Shown here piece by piece: positions 53,951 to 62,372 of a stretch of DNA of 64,000 bases. The stretch is from Bradyrhizobium sp. CSA207 (GTDB taxonomy: Bacteria > Pseudomonadota > Alphaproteobacteria > Rhizobiales > Xanthobacteraceae). Each line of letters opens with the position of its first letter. Position 1 is the first letter of the stretch. Location: assembly GCF_029051685.1 (NCBI RefSeq), contig NZ_JAACFT010000022.1, positions 62,001-126,000 on the forward strand, given 5' to 3'. The notes under the pieces were generated by a model that did no database searches, was not told the DNA's origin, and was given only the letters and a program-made list of their open reading frames with translations. Position numbers and translations under genes: made by a program.

Positions 53951-54083
53951 AATGTCGTCCCGGCGAAGGCCGGGACCCATAACCCCAGGGAGAAGTTTGG
54001 CGAAGGCTGGTCGTTCGGGATTAGAACCGTCCGCGTTCGATAGACCTCGCGGTATGGGTCCCGGCCTTCGCCGGGACGACATT
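53951..54083. repeat. Long inverted repeat with perfect 31-base arms
   Basis: The left arm 53951-53981 and the right arm 54053-54083 are exact inverse complements, each starting AATGTCGTCCCGGCGAAGG, around a 71-base loop. It sits between convergent DUF2336 and mtaB. Confidence 0.85.
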
Positions 54084-54107
54084 CAGGTAAGCACGGCGTC
54101 TCAGCAG

Positions 54108-55364
54108 CTACACCGTGAGCCGCACACCATCGCTGCCGCCGATCTTCAGCGACACGACACTCCCCACCTCTGCGCCCGCGATCGCGACCGGCAGATAATG
54201 CTCCGTCCGCCCCTGGCTCGCGCTCTCAATCAGCACATCGCGCGTCGCGCCGATTTCGGCTTGCAGCCTCTGCCGCAACGCCTCTTCGCCAGCCGCCCGC
54301 AGCCGCCTCGCGCGCTGCTTGATCTCGGGACCTGCGACCTGCGGCATGCGCGCGGCCGGCGTGCCGGGGCGCGGCGAATAGGGGAAGACGTGCAGGAAGG
54401 TGAGGCCGCATTCGTCGACGAGGTCGAGCGAGCGTGAAAACATCTCTTCCGTCTCGGTCGGAAATCCGGCGATGATGTCGGCGCCGAACGCGACGTCAGG
54501 GCGCAGACGGCGCACCTGGTCGCAGAACGCGATCGCATCGCTGCGCGAATGCCGCCGCTTCATGCGCTTCAGGATCATGTCGTCGCCGGATTGCAGCGAC
54601 AGATGCAGATGCGGCATCAGCCGCGAATCGCCGGCGATGGCGTCGAGCAGATCGGCATCCGCCTCGATCGAATCGATCGAGGAAATGCGCAGGCGCTTCA
54701 ATTCCGGCACATGCTGCAGGATCTGCTTGGTCAGCATACCGAGCCTGGGCGCGCCCGGCAGATCAGTGCCGTAGCTCGTGAGATCGACGCCGGTCAGCAC
54801 GATCTCGGCATGGCCGCGCGCGGCAAGCGCCCGCACCTGATCGACCACGGCCCCCATCGGCACCGAGCGTGAATTGCCGCGGCCATAGGGGATGATGCAG
54901 AAGGTGCAGCGATGATCGCAGCCGTTCTGCACCTGTACGAACACGCGCGGCAGGCCGGCGGCAAAGCCGTCGATGAGATGCGGCGCCATCTGCTTCACGG
55001 CCATGATGTCGCTGACCGCGATCTTTTCGCCCGCGCCGATGTCGAATGCCTCGCGGGCCTCGCGCCAGGCCGACGCACGCATCTTGTCGTCGTTGCCGAC
55101 GACGCGATCGACCTCGGCCATATCGGCGAACATGCCGCTCTGCGTCTGTGCGGCGCAGCCGGTGACGACAATGCGCGCACCGGGCCGCTCGCGCCTCAGC
55201 TTGCGGATCGATTGGCGCGCCTGCGCTACCGCTTCGTTGGTGACAGCGCAGCTGTTGATGACGATGGTATCGGACAGCCCCGCGCCCTCCGCCTCGCGGC
55301 GGATCACCTCGGCCTCGAACGCATTGAGACGGCAGCCGAAGGTGACGACTTCGACGCCCATCAC
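54108..55364 (-). CDS. mtaB: tRNA t6A37 methylthiotransferase
   Basis: 418 residues with the methylthiotransferase layout. N-terminal UPF0004 domain with VVTFGCRLNAFEAE (first cluster Cys, then INSCAVT and VTGCAAQ) and radical-SAM CDHRCTFC (Cys of CxxxCxxC) near 150, then a TRAM-like end. It adds the methylthio group to t6A in tRNA. It overlaps dapF by four bases, so they are translated together. Confidence 0.97.
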   Translation of the reverse strand: MMGVEVVTFGCRLNAFEAEVIRREAEGAGLSDTIVINSCAVTNEAVAQARQSIRKLRRERPGARIVVTGCAAQTQSGMFADMAEVDRVVGNDDKMRASAWREAREAFDIGAGEKIAVSDIMAVKQMAPHLIDGFAAGLPRVFVQVQNGCDHRCTFCIIPYGRGNSRSVPMGAVVDQVRALAARGHAEIVLTGVDLTSYGTDLPGAPRLGMLTKQILQHVPELKRLRISSIDSIEADADLLDAIAGDSRLMPHLHLSLQSGDDMILKRMKRRHSRSDAIAFCDQVRRLRPDVAFGADIIAGFPTETEEMFSRSLDLVDECGLTFLHVFPYSPRPGTPAARMPQVAGPEIKQRARRLRAAGEEALRQRLQAEIGATRDVLIESASQGRTEHYLPVAIAGAEVGSVVSLKIGGSDGVRLTV

Positions 55365-56236
55365 GCGACCGGCGCGAACAGCGCCGGATCGAAGGCGCCC
55401 TCATATTCGAAGGTCGCCGTACCCGTCATCAGCACGTGGTCGTCGCGCTCGCGCCATTCGATGCCGAGCTTGCCGCCGGGCAGCGTGATCTCGACATTGC
55501 GTTCGGTGCGCTTCAGCCGCGCCGCGGCCACGGCGGTCGCGCAAGCCGCCGAGCCGCAGGCCTTGGTCAGGCCTGCACCGCGCTCCCAGGTGCGGATCGT
55601 GATGTGGTCGCGATCGACGATTTGCGCGAGCGTGATGTTGGCGCGCTCCGGGAAGATCGGGTGATTCTCCAGCAGCGGGCCGAAGCGCTCGAGGTCATAG
55701 GCATTGACGTCGTCGACCCAGAAGATCGCGTGCGGATTGCCCATGCTTAGCACTGAAGGCGAATGCAGGATCGGATTGTCGATCGGCCCGATCTGCAATT
55801 CGATATAGCGGGTATCGCGAAACTCTTCCGCCAGGGGAATGTCCTGCCAGCCGAACCTGGGCGCGCCCATGTCCACGGTGTAGAGATCAGGCGCCGGGCC
55901 CTGCCAGCAATTGAGCAACCCCGCCGGCGTCTCGAACGTTACCGTGCTCTGTCCGGTCTTCTCGAAGATGCGCCGCACCACGCAGCGCATGCCGTTGCCG
56001 CAGGCGCCGGCCTCCGAGCCGTCATTGTTGTAGATGCGGATGAAGGCTTCGGTGCCGTCGAGCCGCGGCTTCTGAAGCACCATGAGCTGGTCGTAAGCCA
56101 CGCCGCCCTGAGCCGATGCGACGGCGCGCGCATCATCCGGCGTCACCGGCGTGGCGGAATCGCGCATGTCGACAACGACGATTTCGTTGCCGATGCCGTT
56201 CATCTTGGCAAATGCGTGGTTGGCCAGCGCGCTCAT
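55361..56236 (-). CDS. dapF: Diaminopimelate epimerase
   Basis: 291 residues. Active-site Cys pair in GNGMRCVVR (first) and GLTKACGSAACATAVAA (second), inside the two symmetrical lobes of the family; MNGIGNEIVVVDMR at the N-terminus. Converts LL- to meso-diaminopimelate for lysine and peptidoglycan. Its stop overlaps the start of mtaB. Confidence 0.98.
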   Translation of the reverse strand: MSALANHAFAKMNGIGNEIVVVDMRDSATPVTPDDARAVASAQGGVAYDQLMVLQKPRLDGTEAFIRIYNNDGSEAGACGNGMRCVVRRIFEKTGQSTVTFETPAGLLNCWQGPAPDLYTVDMGAPRFGWQDIPLAEEFRDTRYIELQIGPIDNPILHSPSVLSMGNPHAIFWVDDVNAYDLERFGPLLENHPIFPERANITLAQIVDRDHITIRTWERGAGLTKACGSAACATAVAAARLKRTERNVEITLPGGKLGIEWRERDDHVLMTGTATFEYEGAFDPALFAPVA

Positions 56237-56388
56237 GAAAAGTCCTGAATTTCGCCCGCCTTATATGGCGATCCTGGGCGGCTTGGCCAGTGCTTTGCCG
56301 CGCCCGCCCATGACGCATCTGGCATGGGACGAATTCGGCGCTCGCGTGTTAGAACGGCGCGGTTCGCGCATGCCGGGACGCGCGGCCG

Positions 56389-56467
56389 GTTAAGGCCTTG
56401 ATGAGTTAAGGTCTTGGTGAGTTAAGGCCTTGGTGGGTTAAGGCCTTGGTGCGTAAGGTTTTGGGGA
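56389..56467 (+). repeat. 16-base tandem repeat in the leader of the GyrI-like gene
   Basis: Four complete units (56389, 56405, 56421, 56437) of GTTAAGGCCTTGGTGA with single-base changes and a fifth degenerate unit to 56467. Each unit contains the palindrome AAGGCCTT (AAGGTCTT in the second). The ribosome site GGGGAGAATAGT of the next gene follows directly. Confidence 0.9.
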
Positions 56468-56474
56468 GAATAGT

Positions 56475-57218
56475 ATGAATCGCTTTTGCCGTCTCGCTTT
56501 GGCCGCGCTGATCCCGGCAGCAGCCATGTCGTTTGGTCCGTCCGCCACGTTGGCGCAGAGCCCGAGCCCGGCGCCGGCTGCTTCGGCCAGTCCCAGTTCC
56601 TCGCCGTCGGCATCGCCATCCCCGGCCGCGAGTGCCCCGGCGGCAAGCGCTTCGCCTGCGCCTGTGGCAACGCCGTCGCCTGCCGCCAGCGCCTCACCCT
56701 CGCCCAGCCCAGCCCCGCCGCCCGCTGCGGCCGCCACCCCGGCTCCGGTGCAGACGGCCGATCCCTTTGGCCAGGAGACCGTGCTCGAGCCGAAGAAGGT
56801 CGTGATGGTCAAGGGCACCGCCAATTGGGATTCCGCCTTCGACACGCTGATCGACGCTTTCAAGGCGCTGAATGCGCTCCTGGACAAGCAGGGCATCAAG
56901 CACGCCGGCAATTCGATGATCGTCTACACCTCGACGGACGATACCGGCTTCACCTTCCTCGCCGAAATTCCGGTCGAGCAGGATCCGAAAAACCTGCCCA
57001 AGGACATGAGCGTCGGCAAATCGCCGGAGGGCAAGGCGCTGAAATTCGTCCATCGCGGCTCCTACGACAACATGGACAACACCTATGAGGCGATCACCAA
57101 TCACCTCGACGACAAGAAGCTCGAAGCCAAGGACACGTTCATCGAGGAGTATCTCACCGATCCCCTGAAGACGGCCGAGGACAAGCTCGTGATCAATGTC
57201 TTCGTACCGCTGAAGTGA
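56475..57218 (+). CDS. Secreted GyrI-like (effector-binding domain) protein
   Basis: 247 residues. A signal peptide (1-27, ending LAQ) is followed by a low-complexity Ala/Ser/Pro linker (about 30-95), then a SOUL/GyrI-like small-molecule-binding domain (about 105-247) with VVMVKGTANWDSAFDTLIDAF and FVHRGSYDNMDNTYEAI. The fold usually binds ligands in AraC-type regulators or inhibits gyrase; here it is periplasmic, so its ligand is unknown. The SIMPL gene starts 5 bases later, so they form an operon. Confidence 0.82.
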   Translation: MNRFCRLALAALIPAAAMSFGPSATLAQSPSPAPAASASPSSSPSASPSPAASAPAASASPAPVATPSPAASASPSPSPAPPPAAAATPAPVQTADPFGQETVLEPKKVVMVKGTANWDSAFDTLIDAFKALNALLDKQGIKHAGNSMIVYTSTDDTGFTFLAEIPVEQDPKNLPKDMSVGKSPEGKALKFVHRGSYDNMDNTYEAITNHLDDKKLEAKDTFIEEYLTDPLKTAEDKLVINVFVPLK

Positions 57219-57223
57219 GACCG

Positions 57224-57928
57224 ATGCAGAAGCCCGTTGCCGTCGCCGCCGTTCTCGCCGCCACGCTTTTGGCATCGCCCGCGCTCGCCGACGATTTCCC
57301 GGCCGCCATCTCCGTGAGCGGCCAAGCCACGGTGTCCGCCGCGCCCGACCTCGCGCAGATCGACGCCGGTGTCGCCAATGACGCCAAGTCGGCGAAGGAA
57401 GCCTCCGACGCCAACAATGCGGCGATGGGCAAGGTGCTGCTGGCGCTGAAGGGCGCCGGGATCGCCGAAAAGGACTACCAGACCTCGCGCCTGTCGCTTC
57501 AGCCGCAATACGCGCCGAACCGCAGTGGCGGCGCCTCGCCGGTGGTCGGATTCCGCGCCAGCAATCGCGTCACCGTGAAAATTCGCGACGTGACCAAGGT
57601 GGCCGGTATCATCGATACGCTGGTCAGCGCCGGCGCCAACGATATCGGCAACATCTCCTTCGAGGTGACTCAGACCTCAAAGTTGCTCGATGAAGCCCGC
57701 GAGCAGGCAGTTGCCGATGCCCGCCGCAAGGCCGAGATCTACGCCAAGGCCACCGGTGTCACGCTCGGTGCACCGCTCAGCCTTTCCGAGGGCGGCGGAC
57801 CGGTGCCGCTGTTCAAGGGGCGAATGGCCACCGCGCCGATGGCCGCACCGGCCGCGGTCGCGCCGGGCGAGGAGACGCTGTCGGTGACGGTGAATGTGAG
57901 CTGGGCGATCAAGCCTACAGAAAAGTGA
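57224..57928 (+). CDS. Secreted SIMPL-domain protein (DUF541)
   Basis: 234 residues from ATG 57224. Signal peptide 1-21 (cut after ALA) and one SIMPL domain: ISVSGQATVSAAPDLAQIDAGV, KDYQTSRLSLQPQY, RASNRVTVKIRDVTKV and EAREQAVADARRKAEIYAKATGV. Proteins of this kind assemble into periplasmic rings in some bacteria; function is not settled. Probably cotranscribed with the GyrI-like gene. Confidence 0.9.
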   Translation: MQKPVAVAAVLAATLLASPALADDFPAAISVSGQATVSAAPDLAQIDAGVANDAKSAKEASDANNAAMGKVLLALKGAGIAEKDYQTSRLSLQPQYAPNRSGGASPVVGFRASNRVTVKIRDVTKVAGIIDTLVSAGANDIGNISFEVTQTSKLLDEAREQAVADARRKAEIYAKATGVTLGAPLSLSEGGGPVPLFKGRMATAPMAAPAAVAPGEETLSVTVNVSWAIKPTEK

Positions 57929-57930
57929 GT

Positions 57931-58070
57931 CTCGTGTCCCGGACGCGCTGCAGCGTGAAACGCTGCTGCGCAGAGCCGGGACCCAGAAAGCCAAGGGCAC
58001 GTGCTGCAGCATGGGCCCCGGCTCTGCAGCGCACCGTCGAAGAGACGCTGCGCCGCGTCCGGAGCACAGT
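57931..58070. repeat. CTCGTGTCCCGGAC inverted repeat, copy 2
   Basis: Left end CTCGTGTCCCGGACGCGCTG and right end CGCCGCGTCCGGAGCAC pair; GCCGGGACCCAGAAAG and GGGCCCCGGCTCTGCAGCGC recur in the copy at 19271-19397. Lies between convergent genes. Confidence 0.8.
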
Positions 58071-58087
58071 TGTGTGCGTCGATGGGG

Positions 58088-59152
58088 CTAAATCTCCACC
58101 ACCTGCCCCGGCTTCATCGCCACGAACCGCTCTTGCGGAATCTTCGCCGCATCGAGCGCTTCGACCAGCGCCTTGGCCGGCGCATCGATCGCTTCGTCCG
58201 TCAGCTGAAACGTCCCATGGTGATGCCCGAGCGCGGCCTGCGCGCCGCAATCGGCGAGCGCCTTCACCGCATCCTCCGGATTCATGTGCTGGTCGCGCAT
58301 GAACCAGCGCGGCTCGTAGGCGCCGATGGGGAGGATCGCCAGGCGGAGCGGCCCATGCGCCTCGGCGACGCGGCGGAAATGCGTGCCCTCGCCATAGCCG
58401 GAATCGCAGACGACGTAGATTTTTCCGGCCGGCGTCTCCAGCACAAAACTCGCCCACAGCGCCCTGTTGCGATCGAACATGCCGCGCGCCGTCCAGTGCC
58501 GGGTCGGCACCAGTGTCACGGCAATACCGCCACCGAACTCGACGCGATCGTGCCAGTCGAACGCTTCCACCTTGATCGTGGGATCGGCACTGCGCATCGT
58601 GACGTCGTTGCCGAGCGGCGTGACCACGCGCGGCGCAAAATTCTTGGCGAGCCGCGACAGCGTCGCGACATCGAGATGATCATAGTGTCCGTGCGAGACC
58701 AGCACGACGTCGATCTTCGGCAATTTCTCGAATGCGATGCCGGGATCGTTGTGCCGCTTCGGTCCGGCGAAGCTGATGGGCGAAGCCCGCATCGACCAGA
58801 CCGGATCGACCAGGATGTTGAGGCCGCCGGTCTGGATTAGCCAGCTTGCATGGCCGACGAAGGAGAGCCGTACCTTGTCACCGTCGACGGCGGCCGGCGG
58901 CGTGTCGGCATGGGGGCTCGGCGCCCACACAGGCCAGGTCGCGCGTTGCCGCCCGCGGCCGAATTGCCAGCGCAGGACCTCGCCAAGCGATCTTGGCGGC
59001 GCGCCGTCCGGATCAAAGAAGTGCAGGCCGTTAAAGTGGTCGGAGGCGGATCCGTCGTAGGTTTTCATGCGGGACATCCAGAGCCACGGAACACCGACCA
59101 GCGCGGCGCCGCCGGCAAGCAGTCCGAAGATGCGGCGGCGGGTGATCGGCAC
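58088..59152 (-). CDS. MBL-fold metallohydrolase, NAPE-PLD/UlaG-like, exported
   Basis: 354 residues. N-terminus TRRRIFGLLAGGAALVG suggests a Tat or Sec signal or anchor. The metallo-beta-lactamase domain has VGHASWLIQTGG, the zinc motif SHGHYDHLD, PTRHWTARG, CDSGYGEG and GHHHGTFQL, which match the N-acyl-phosphatidylethanolamine phospholipase D-like branch (and the lactonase UlaG). It likely hydrolyses a lipid phosphodiester or lactone in the periplasm; substrate unproven. Confidence 0.87.
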   Translation of the reverse strand: MPITRRRIFGLLAGGAALVGVPWLWMSRMKTYDGSASDHFNGLHFFDPDGAPPRSLGEVLRWQFGRGRQRATWPVWAPSPHADTPPAAVDGDKVRLSFVGHASWLIQTGGLNILVDPVWSMRASPISFAGPKRHNDPGIAFEKLPKIDVVLVSHGHYDHLDVATLSRLAKNFAPRVVTPLGNDVTMRSADPTIKVEAFDWHDRVEFGGGIAVTLVPTRHWTARGMFDRNRALWASFVLETPAGKIYVVCDSGYGEGTHFRRVAEAHGPLRLAILPIGAYEPRWFMRDQHMNPEDAVKALADCGAQAALGHHHGTFQLTDEAIDAPAKALVEALDAAKIPQERFVAMKPGQVVEI

Positions 59153-59464
59153 GGCTGGTCAAGGACGATACGCGAGGTAAGGCATCTCGCCTAATATGGG
59201 CGACCCCGTAGAGAATGGAACCCACGACCAAAAGAAGCACATTCTCAAAGCCTTGCCTTCCCAGAGGCGCCTCGGCACCCTAACTTTCCTTGACTTTTGG
59301 GCGCCAGCGGCGTTTAACCCGCCCACTTTCTCGGAAAGGCTTTCTTTTCGACCCGCCCACTGGCCCTCGAGGTCAGAGGCCAACGCCCGACAGCGCTATG
59401 CGCCCTCGGGCGTAAAGGTGTTTGGAAGATCGCTTCCTTGCAGCTTGCCAAGGAACGAGAGCGT
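59153..59464. other. 312-bp gap beside ffh with unassigned structure
   Basis: Contains two exact direct copies of GTGGGCGGGT on the minus strand with 28 bases between them, a CTTTCTCGGAAAG hairpin, and an open frame on each strand that resembles no known protein. It may be the shared promoter region of the divergent genes or an unannotated RNA. I looked for the conserved SRP RNA tetraloop region and did not see it. Confidence 0.45.
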
Positions 59465-59566
59465 GGTCATCCCCGCGAAAGCGGGGGATCCAGTATTCCA
59501 GAGGCGGCTCGGCTTGAACCGAGAAGCCGCGGCGTACTGGATGCCCCGGTCAAGCCGGGGCATGAC
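59465..59566. repeat. Double inverted repeat (GTCATCCCCGCGAAAGC type)
   Basis: CCCCGC GAAA GCGGGG, CTCGGCTTGAACCGAG, and CCCCGGTCAAGCCGGGG are three consecutive dyads inside one element, whose outer ends GTCATCCC and GGCATGAC pair. It precedes ffh. Confidence 0.8.
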
Positions 59567-59614
59567 AGTGGCGAATACGGCAAGCCTGCGCGAGCAGGAC
59601 AAGGGACAACGGCA

Positions 59615-61168
59615 TTGTTCGACAATCTGTCGGAACGGCTTGGCGGCATTCTCGATCGTCTGACGGGGCGCGGTGCGCTGACCGAAAAGGACGTCGATGC
59701 CGCGATGCGCGAGGTGCGCCGCGCGTTGCTGGAGGCCGACGTCGCGCTCGAGGTCGTGCGCAGCTTCACCGAGCGGGTCCGCGAGCAGGCGATCGGCGCC
59801 ACCGTCGTCAAGTCGGTGACTCCAGGCCAGATGGTGGTCAAGATCGTCCATGACGAACTGATCAACACGCTCGGCGCCGAAAGCCAGACCATCGACGTGA
59901 ATTCCGTGCCGCCGGTGCCGATCATGATGGTCGGCCTGCAAGGCTCGGGTAAAACCACCACCACCGCAAAGCTCGCCCGCCGCCTGGTCCAGCGCGACAA
60001 GCGCAAGGTGCTGATGGCTTCGCTCGATATCTACCGCCCGGCGGCGATGGAGCAGCTGGCCGTGCTCGGCCGCGATCTCGATATTCCGACCCTGCCGATC
60101 GTCGCCGGCCAGCAGCCGCCGCAGATCGCCAAGCGCGCGCTCGAGGCCGGCAAGCTTGGCGGCTACGACATCGTACTGCTCGACACCGCCGGCCGCACCA
60201 CGCTCGACGAAGAGATGATGGCGGAAGCAGCAAGCATCAAGGCTGCCGCCAATCCGCATGAAGTGCTGCTGGTCGCGGACAGCCTCACCGGCCAGGACGC
60301 CGTCAACCTCGCCCGCGCCTTCGACGAGCGCGTCGGCCTCACCGGCATCGTGCTGACCCGCGTGGACGGCGATGGCCGCGGCGGCGCCGCGCTGTCGATG
60401 CGCGCCGTCACCGGCAAGCCGATCAAGCTGATCGGCACCGGCGAAAAGACCGACGCGCTGGAGGATTTCCATCCCGACCGTATTGCGGGGCGCATCCTCG
60501 GCATGGGCGACGTGGTGTCGCTGGTCGAGCGTGCCGCCGCCAACATCGACGCCGAAAAGGCCGCGCGCACCGCCGAGCGGATGCGCAAGGGCCAGTTCGA
60601 CCTCAACGACATGCGCGAGCAGCTGTTGCAGATGGCCAATATGGGCGGCATCAGCGGTTTGATGGGCATGATGCCCGGCATCGCCAAGATGAAGAATCAG
60701 ATCGCGGCGGCCGGCATTGACGACAAGATTTTGAAGCGCCAGGTCGCCGTGATCGATTCCATGACGCGCGACGAGCGGCGTCATCCCGATTTGCTCAAGG
60801 CCAGCCGCAAGAAGCGCATCGCCGCCGGAAGCGGCCAGAGCGTCGAGCAGGTCAACAAGCTGCTCAAGATGCACCGGAACATGGCCGACGTGATGAAGGC
60901 CATGGGCTCGGGCAAGCGCGGCCCGCTCGCCGGCATCGCGCAAGCCATGGGCTTTGGCGGCGGCATGAAGCCGCCTTCGCCGGAAGAGATGAAGGCGTTG
61001 CAGGAAAAGATGCAGAGCGGCGGCGGCCAAGGCTTGCCCAGCCTGCCGAAGGATCTGCCGCCGGGTCTGCGCCAGGGTCTTCCGAATGTGCCGGGGCTCA
61101 CGGGCCTCAGCAACAAGCCGACCCTGCCCGGGCTCGGCGGCTTCCCCGGACTGGGGAAGAAGAAGTGA
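59615..61168 (+). CDS. ffh: Signal recognition particle protein
   Basis: 517 residues from TTG 59615, where the family sequence FDNLSERLGGILDRLTGRGALTEKDV begins; the frame is open further upstream only through a repeat. NG domain: GLQGSGKTTTTAKLA, DTAGRTTLDEEM, TRVDGDGRGGAALSM. C-terminal M domain (from about 300) is Met-rich with GGISGLMGMMPGI and a Gly/Pro/Leu-rich tail. With 4.5S RNA it binds signal sequences on ribosomes and docks on FtsY. First gene of the ffh-rpsP-rimM-trmD-rplS cluster. Confidence 0.98.
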   Translation: MFDNLSERLGGILDRLTGRGALTEKDVDAAMREVRRALLEADVALEVVRSFTERVREQAIGATVVKSVTPGQMVVKIVHDELINTLGAESQTIDVNSVPPVPIMMVGLQGSGKTTTTAKLARRLVQRDKRKVLMASLDIYRPAAMEQLAVLGRDLDIPTLPIVAGQQPPQIAKRALEAGKLGGYDIVLLDTAGRTTLDEEMMAEAASIKAAANPHEVLLVADSLTGQDAVNLARAFDERVGLTGIVLTRVDGDGRGGAALSMRAVTGKPIKLIGTGEKTDALEDFHPDRIAGRILGMGDVVSLVERAAANIDAEKAARTAERMRKGQFDLNDMREQLLQMANMGGISGLMGMMPGIAKMKNQIAAAGIDDKILKRQVAVIDSMTRDERRHPDLLKASRKKRIAAGSGQSVEQVNKLLKMHRNMADVMKAMGSGKRGPLAGIAQAMGFGGGMKPPSPEEMKALQEKMQSGGGQGLPSLPKDLPPGLRQGLPNVPGLTGLSNKPTLPGLGGFPGLGKKK

Positions 61169-61180
61169 GGGCACTCTCGC

Positions 61181-61310
61181 CTCGTCATTCCGGGGCGCGT
61201 CTCTTGGCGCGAGCTATGATGCGCAATTGCGCATCTGAGAATCCATTTCCTCCGCGGTATGCGGCGCGATGGATTCCGGCCTCGCGCTTCGCGCGCCCCG
61301 GAATGACGAG
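61181..61310. repeat. Long inverted repeat with perfect 19-base ends
   Basis: CTCGTCATTCCGGGGCGCG at the left and its exact inverse complement at the right, with a GCGCAATTGCGC dyad inside. Lies between ffh and rpsP, so it would fold in the shared mRNA. Confidence 0.85.
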
Positions 61311-61346
61311 CTAACTTTTCAATTAACCGACACTCAGGAGACCAAC

Positions 61347-61679
61347 ATGTCAGTCGTAATTCGCCTCGCGCGCGCGGGCACCAAGAAGCGTCCCGTCTAT
61401 CACGTCGTCGTCGCCGACTCGCGCTTCCCGCGCGATGGCCGCTTCATCGAGCGTCTCGGCTATTTCAATCCGCTGCTGCCGAAGGACAACGAGACCCGGC
61501 TGAAGCTCGACATGGACAAGGTGAAGGCCTGGCTCGCCAAGGGCGCGCAGCCCTCGGACCGCGTGTCGCGCTTCCTCGATGCTGCCGGCGTCAAGAAGCG
61601 CGAAGCGCGCAGCAACCCGGAGAAGGCCGTGCCGCGCAAGGAGCGCAAGGCGCAGGCCGAAGCCGCTGCGAAGGGCTAA
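61347..61679 (+). CDS. rpsP: 30S ribosomal protein S16
   Basis: 110 residues from ATG 61347 (AGGAG upstream). Standard bS16: MSVVIRLARAGTKKRPVYHVVVADSR, RDGRFIERLGYFNP, AWLAKGAQPSDRVSRFL, with a charged C-terminal extension of about 25 residues common in alphaproteobacteria. rimM follows 9 bases later. Confidence 0.99.
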   Translation: MSVVIRLARAGTKKRPVYHVVVADSRFPRDGRFIERLGYFNPLLPKDNETRLKLDMDKVKAWLAKGAQPSDRVSRFLDAAGVKKREARSNPEKAVPRKERKAQAEAAAKG

Positions 61680-61688
61680 GGCCAGCCC

Positions 61689-62267
61689 ATGTCGGCGCTG
61701 ATCTGCGTCGCGCGGATCGGCGCCGCGCATGGTGTGCGCGGCGCCGTCAAATTGTGGACCTTCACCGAAGATCCTTTGGCCGTGCGGCGCTATGGGCCGC
61801 TTCTGTCCAAGGACGGCAAGCGCCAGTTCGAGGTAGCAACGGCGCGTGAGGCCAAGGATCACCTGGTCGCGACGTTCAAGGGCGTCGCGACCCGCGATGA
61901 GGCCGAACGCCTCAACGGCATCGAGCTCTATGTCGCGCGCGAAAAGCTGCCGGCGACCGATGAGGACGAATATTACCACGCCGACCTGATCGGACTCGCC
62001 GCCGTCACCACGGCCGGCGAACCGCTCGGTCGCGTGCTCGCTATCCATAATTTCGGTGCCGGCGACATCATCGAGATCGCGCCGTCAAAGGGCGCGACGA
62101 TGCTGCTGCCGTTCACCAACGCGGTGGTGCCGGAGGTCGATATTGCCGGTGGACGCGTCGTGATCGAGCTGCCTCAGGAGGTCGAGGGCGGGGATCAGGA
62201 CGAAGATCCCTCCTCGAGTCGTCCCGGCCTAGTGCGCAATTTGCGCACGGGGGGTCGGGACCCATAA
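61689..62267 (+). CDS. rimM: Ribosome maturation factor RimM
   Basis: 192 residues. N-terminal barrel with VARIGAAHGVRGAVKLWTFTEDPLA, then the PRC-barrel YYHADLIGL and VLAIHNFGAGDIIEI, ending TNAVVPEVDIAGGRVVIELP near 165. The final residues (about 177-192, SRPGLVRNLRTGGRDP) are encoded by an intergenic repeat element that enters the gene, so the tail is not part of the family. It assists 30S assembly by binding S19. Confidence 0.97.
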   Translation: MSALICVARIGAAHGVRGAVKLWTFTEDPLAVRRYGPLLSKDGKRQFEVATAREAKDHLVATFKGVATRDEAERLNGIELYVAREKLPATDEDEYYHADLIGLAAVTTAGEPLGRVLAIHNFGAGDIIEIAPSKGATMLLPFTNAVVPEVDIAGGRVVIELPQEVEGGDQDEDPSSSRPGLVRNLRTGGRDP

Positions 62268-62368
62268 CCACAGCTCGTGGTTTTGGGTAAGCTGTTCGCT
62301 CCAGCCGTCGCAAAATGGGCTGCGGTGGTTATGGGGTCCCGGATCGCGCTTCGCTTGTCCGGGACGAC
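62219..62368. repeat. Large inverted repeat overlapping the 3' end of rimM
   Basis: GTCGTCCCGG at the left pairs with CCGGGACGAC at the right; internally GGGACCCATAACCACA pairs with TGTGGTTATGGGGTCCC almost perfectly and GTGCGCAATTTGCGCAC is a dyad. The first 49 bases are translated as the tail of RimM. Confidence 0.85.
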
Positions 62369-62372
62369 GAGA

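Noticed and set aside
59153..59464. 4.5S SRP RNA next to ffh
   Set aside because: The conserved GGAAG...AGC core of SRP RNA could not be found on either strand.
59396..61174. 592-codon frame opposite ffh
   Set aside because: His/Leu/Arg-rich shadow of a firmly identified gene.
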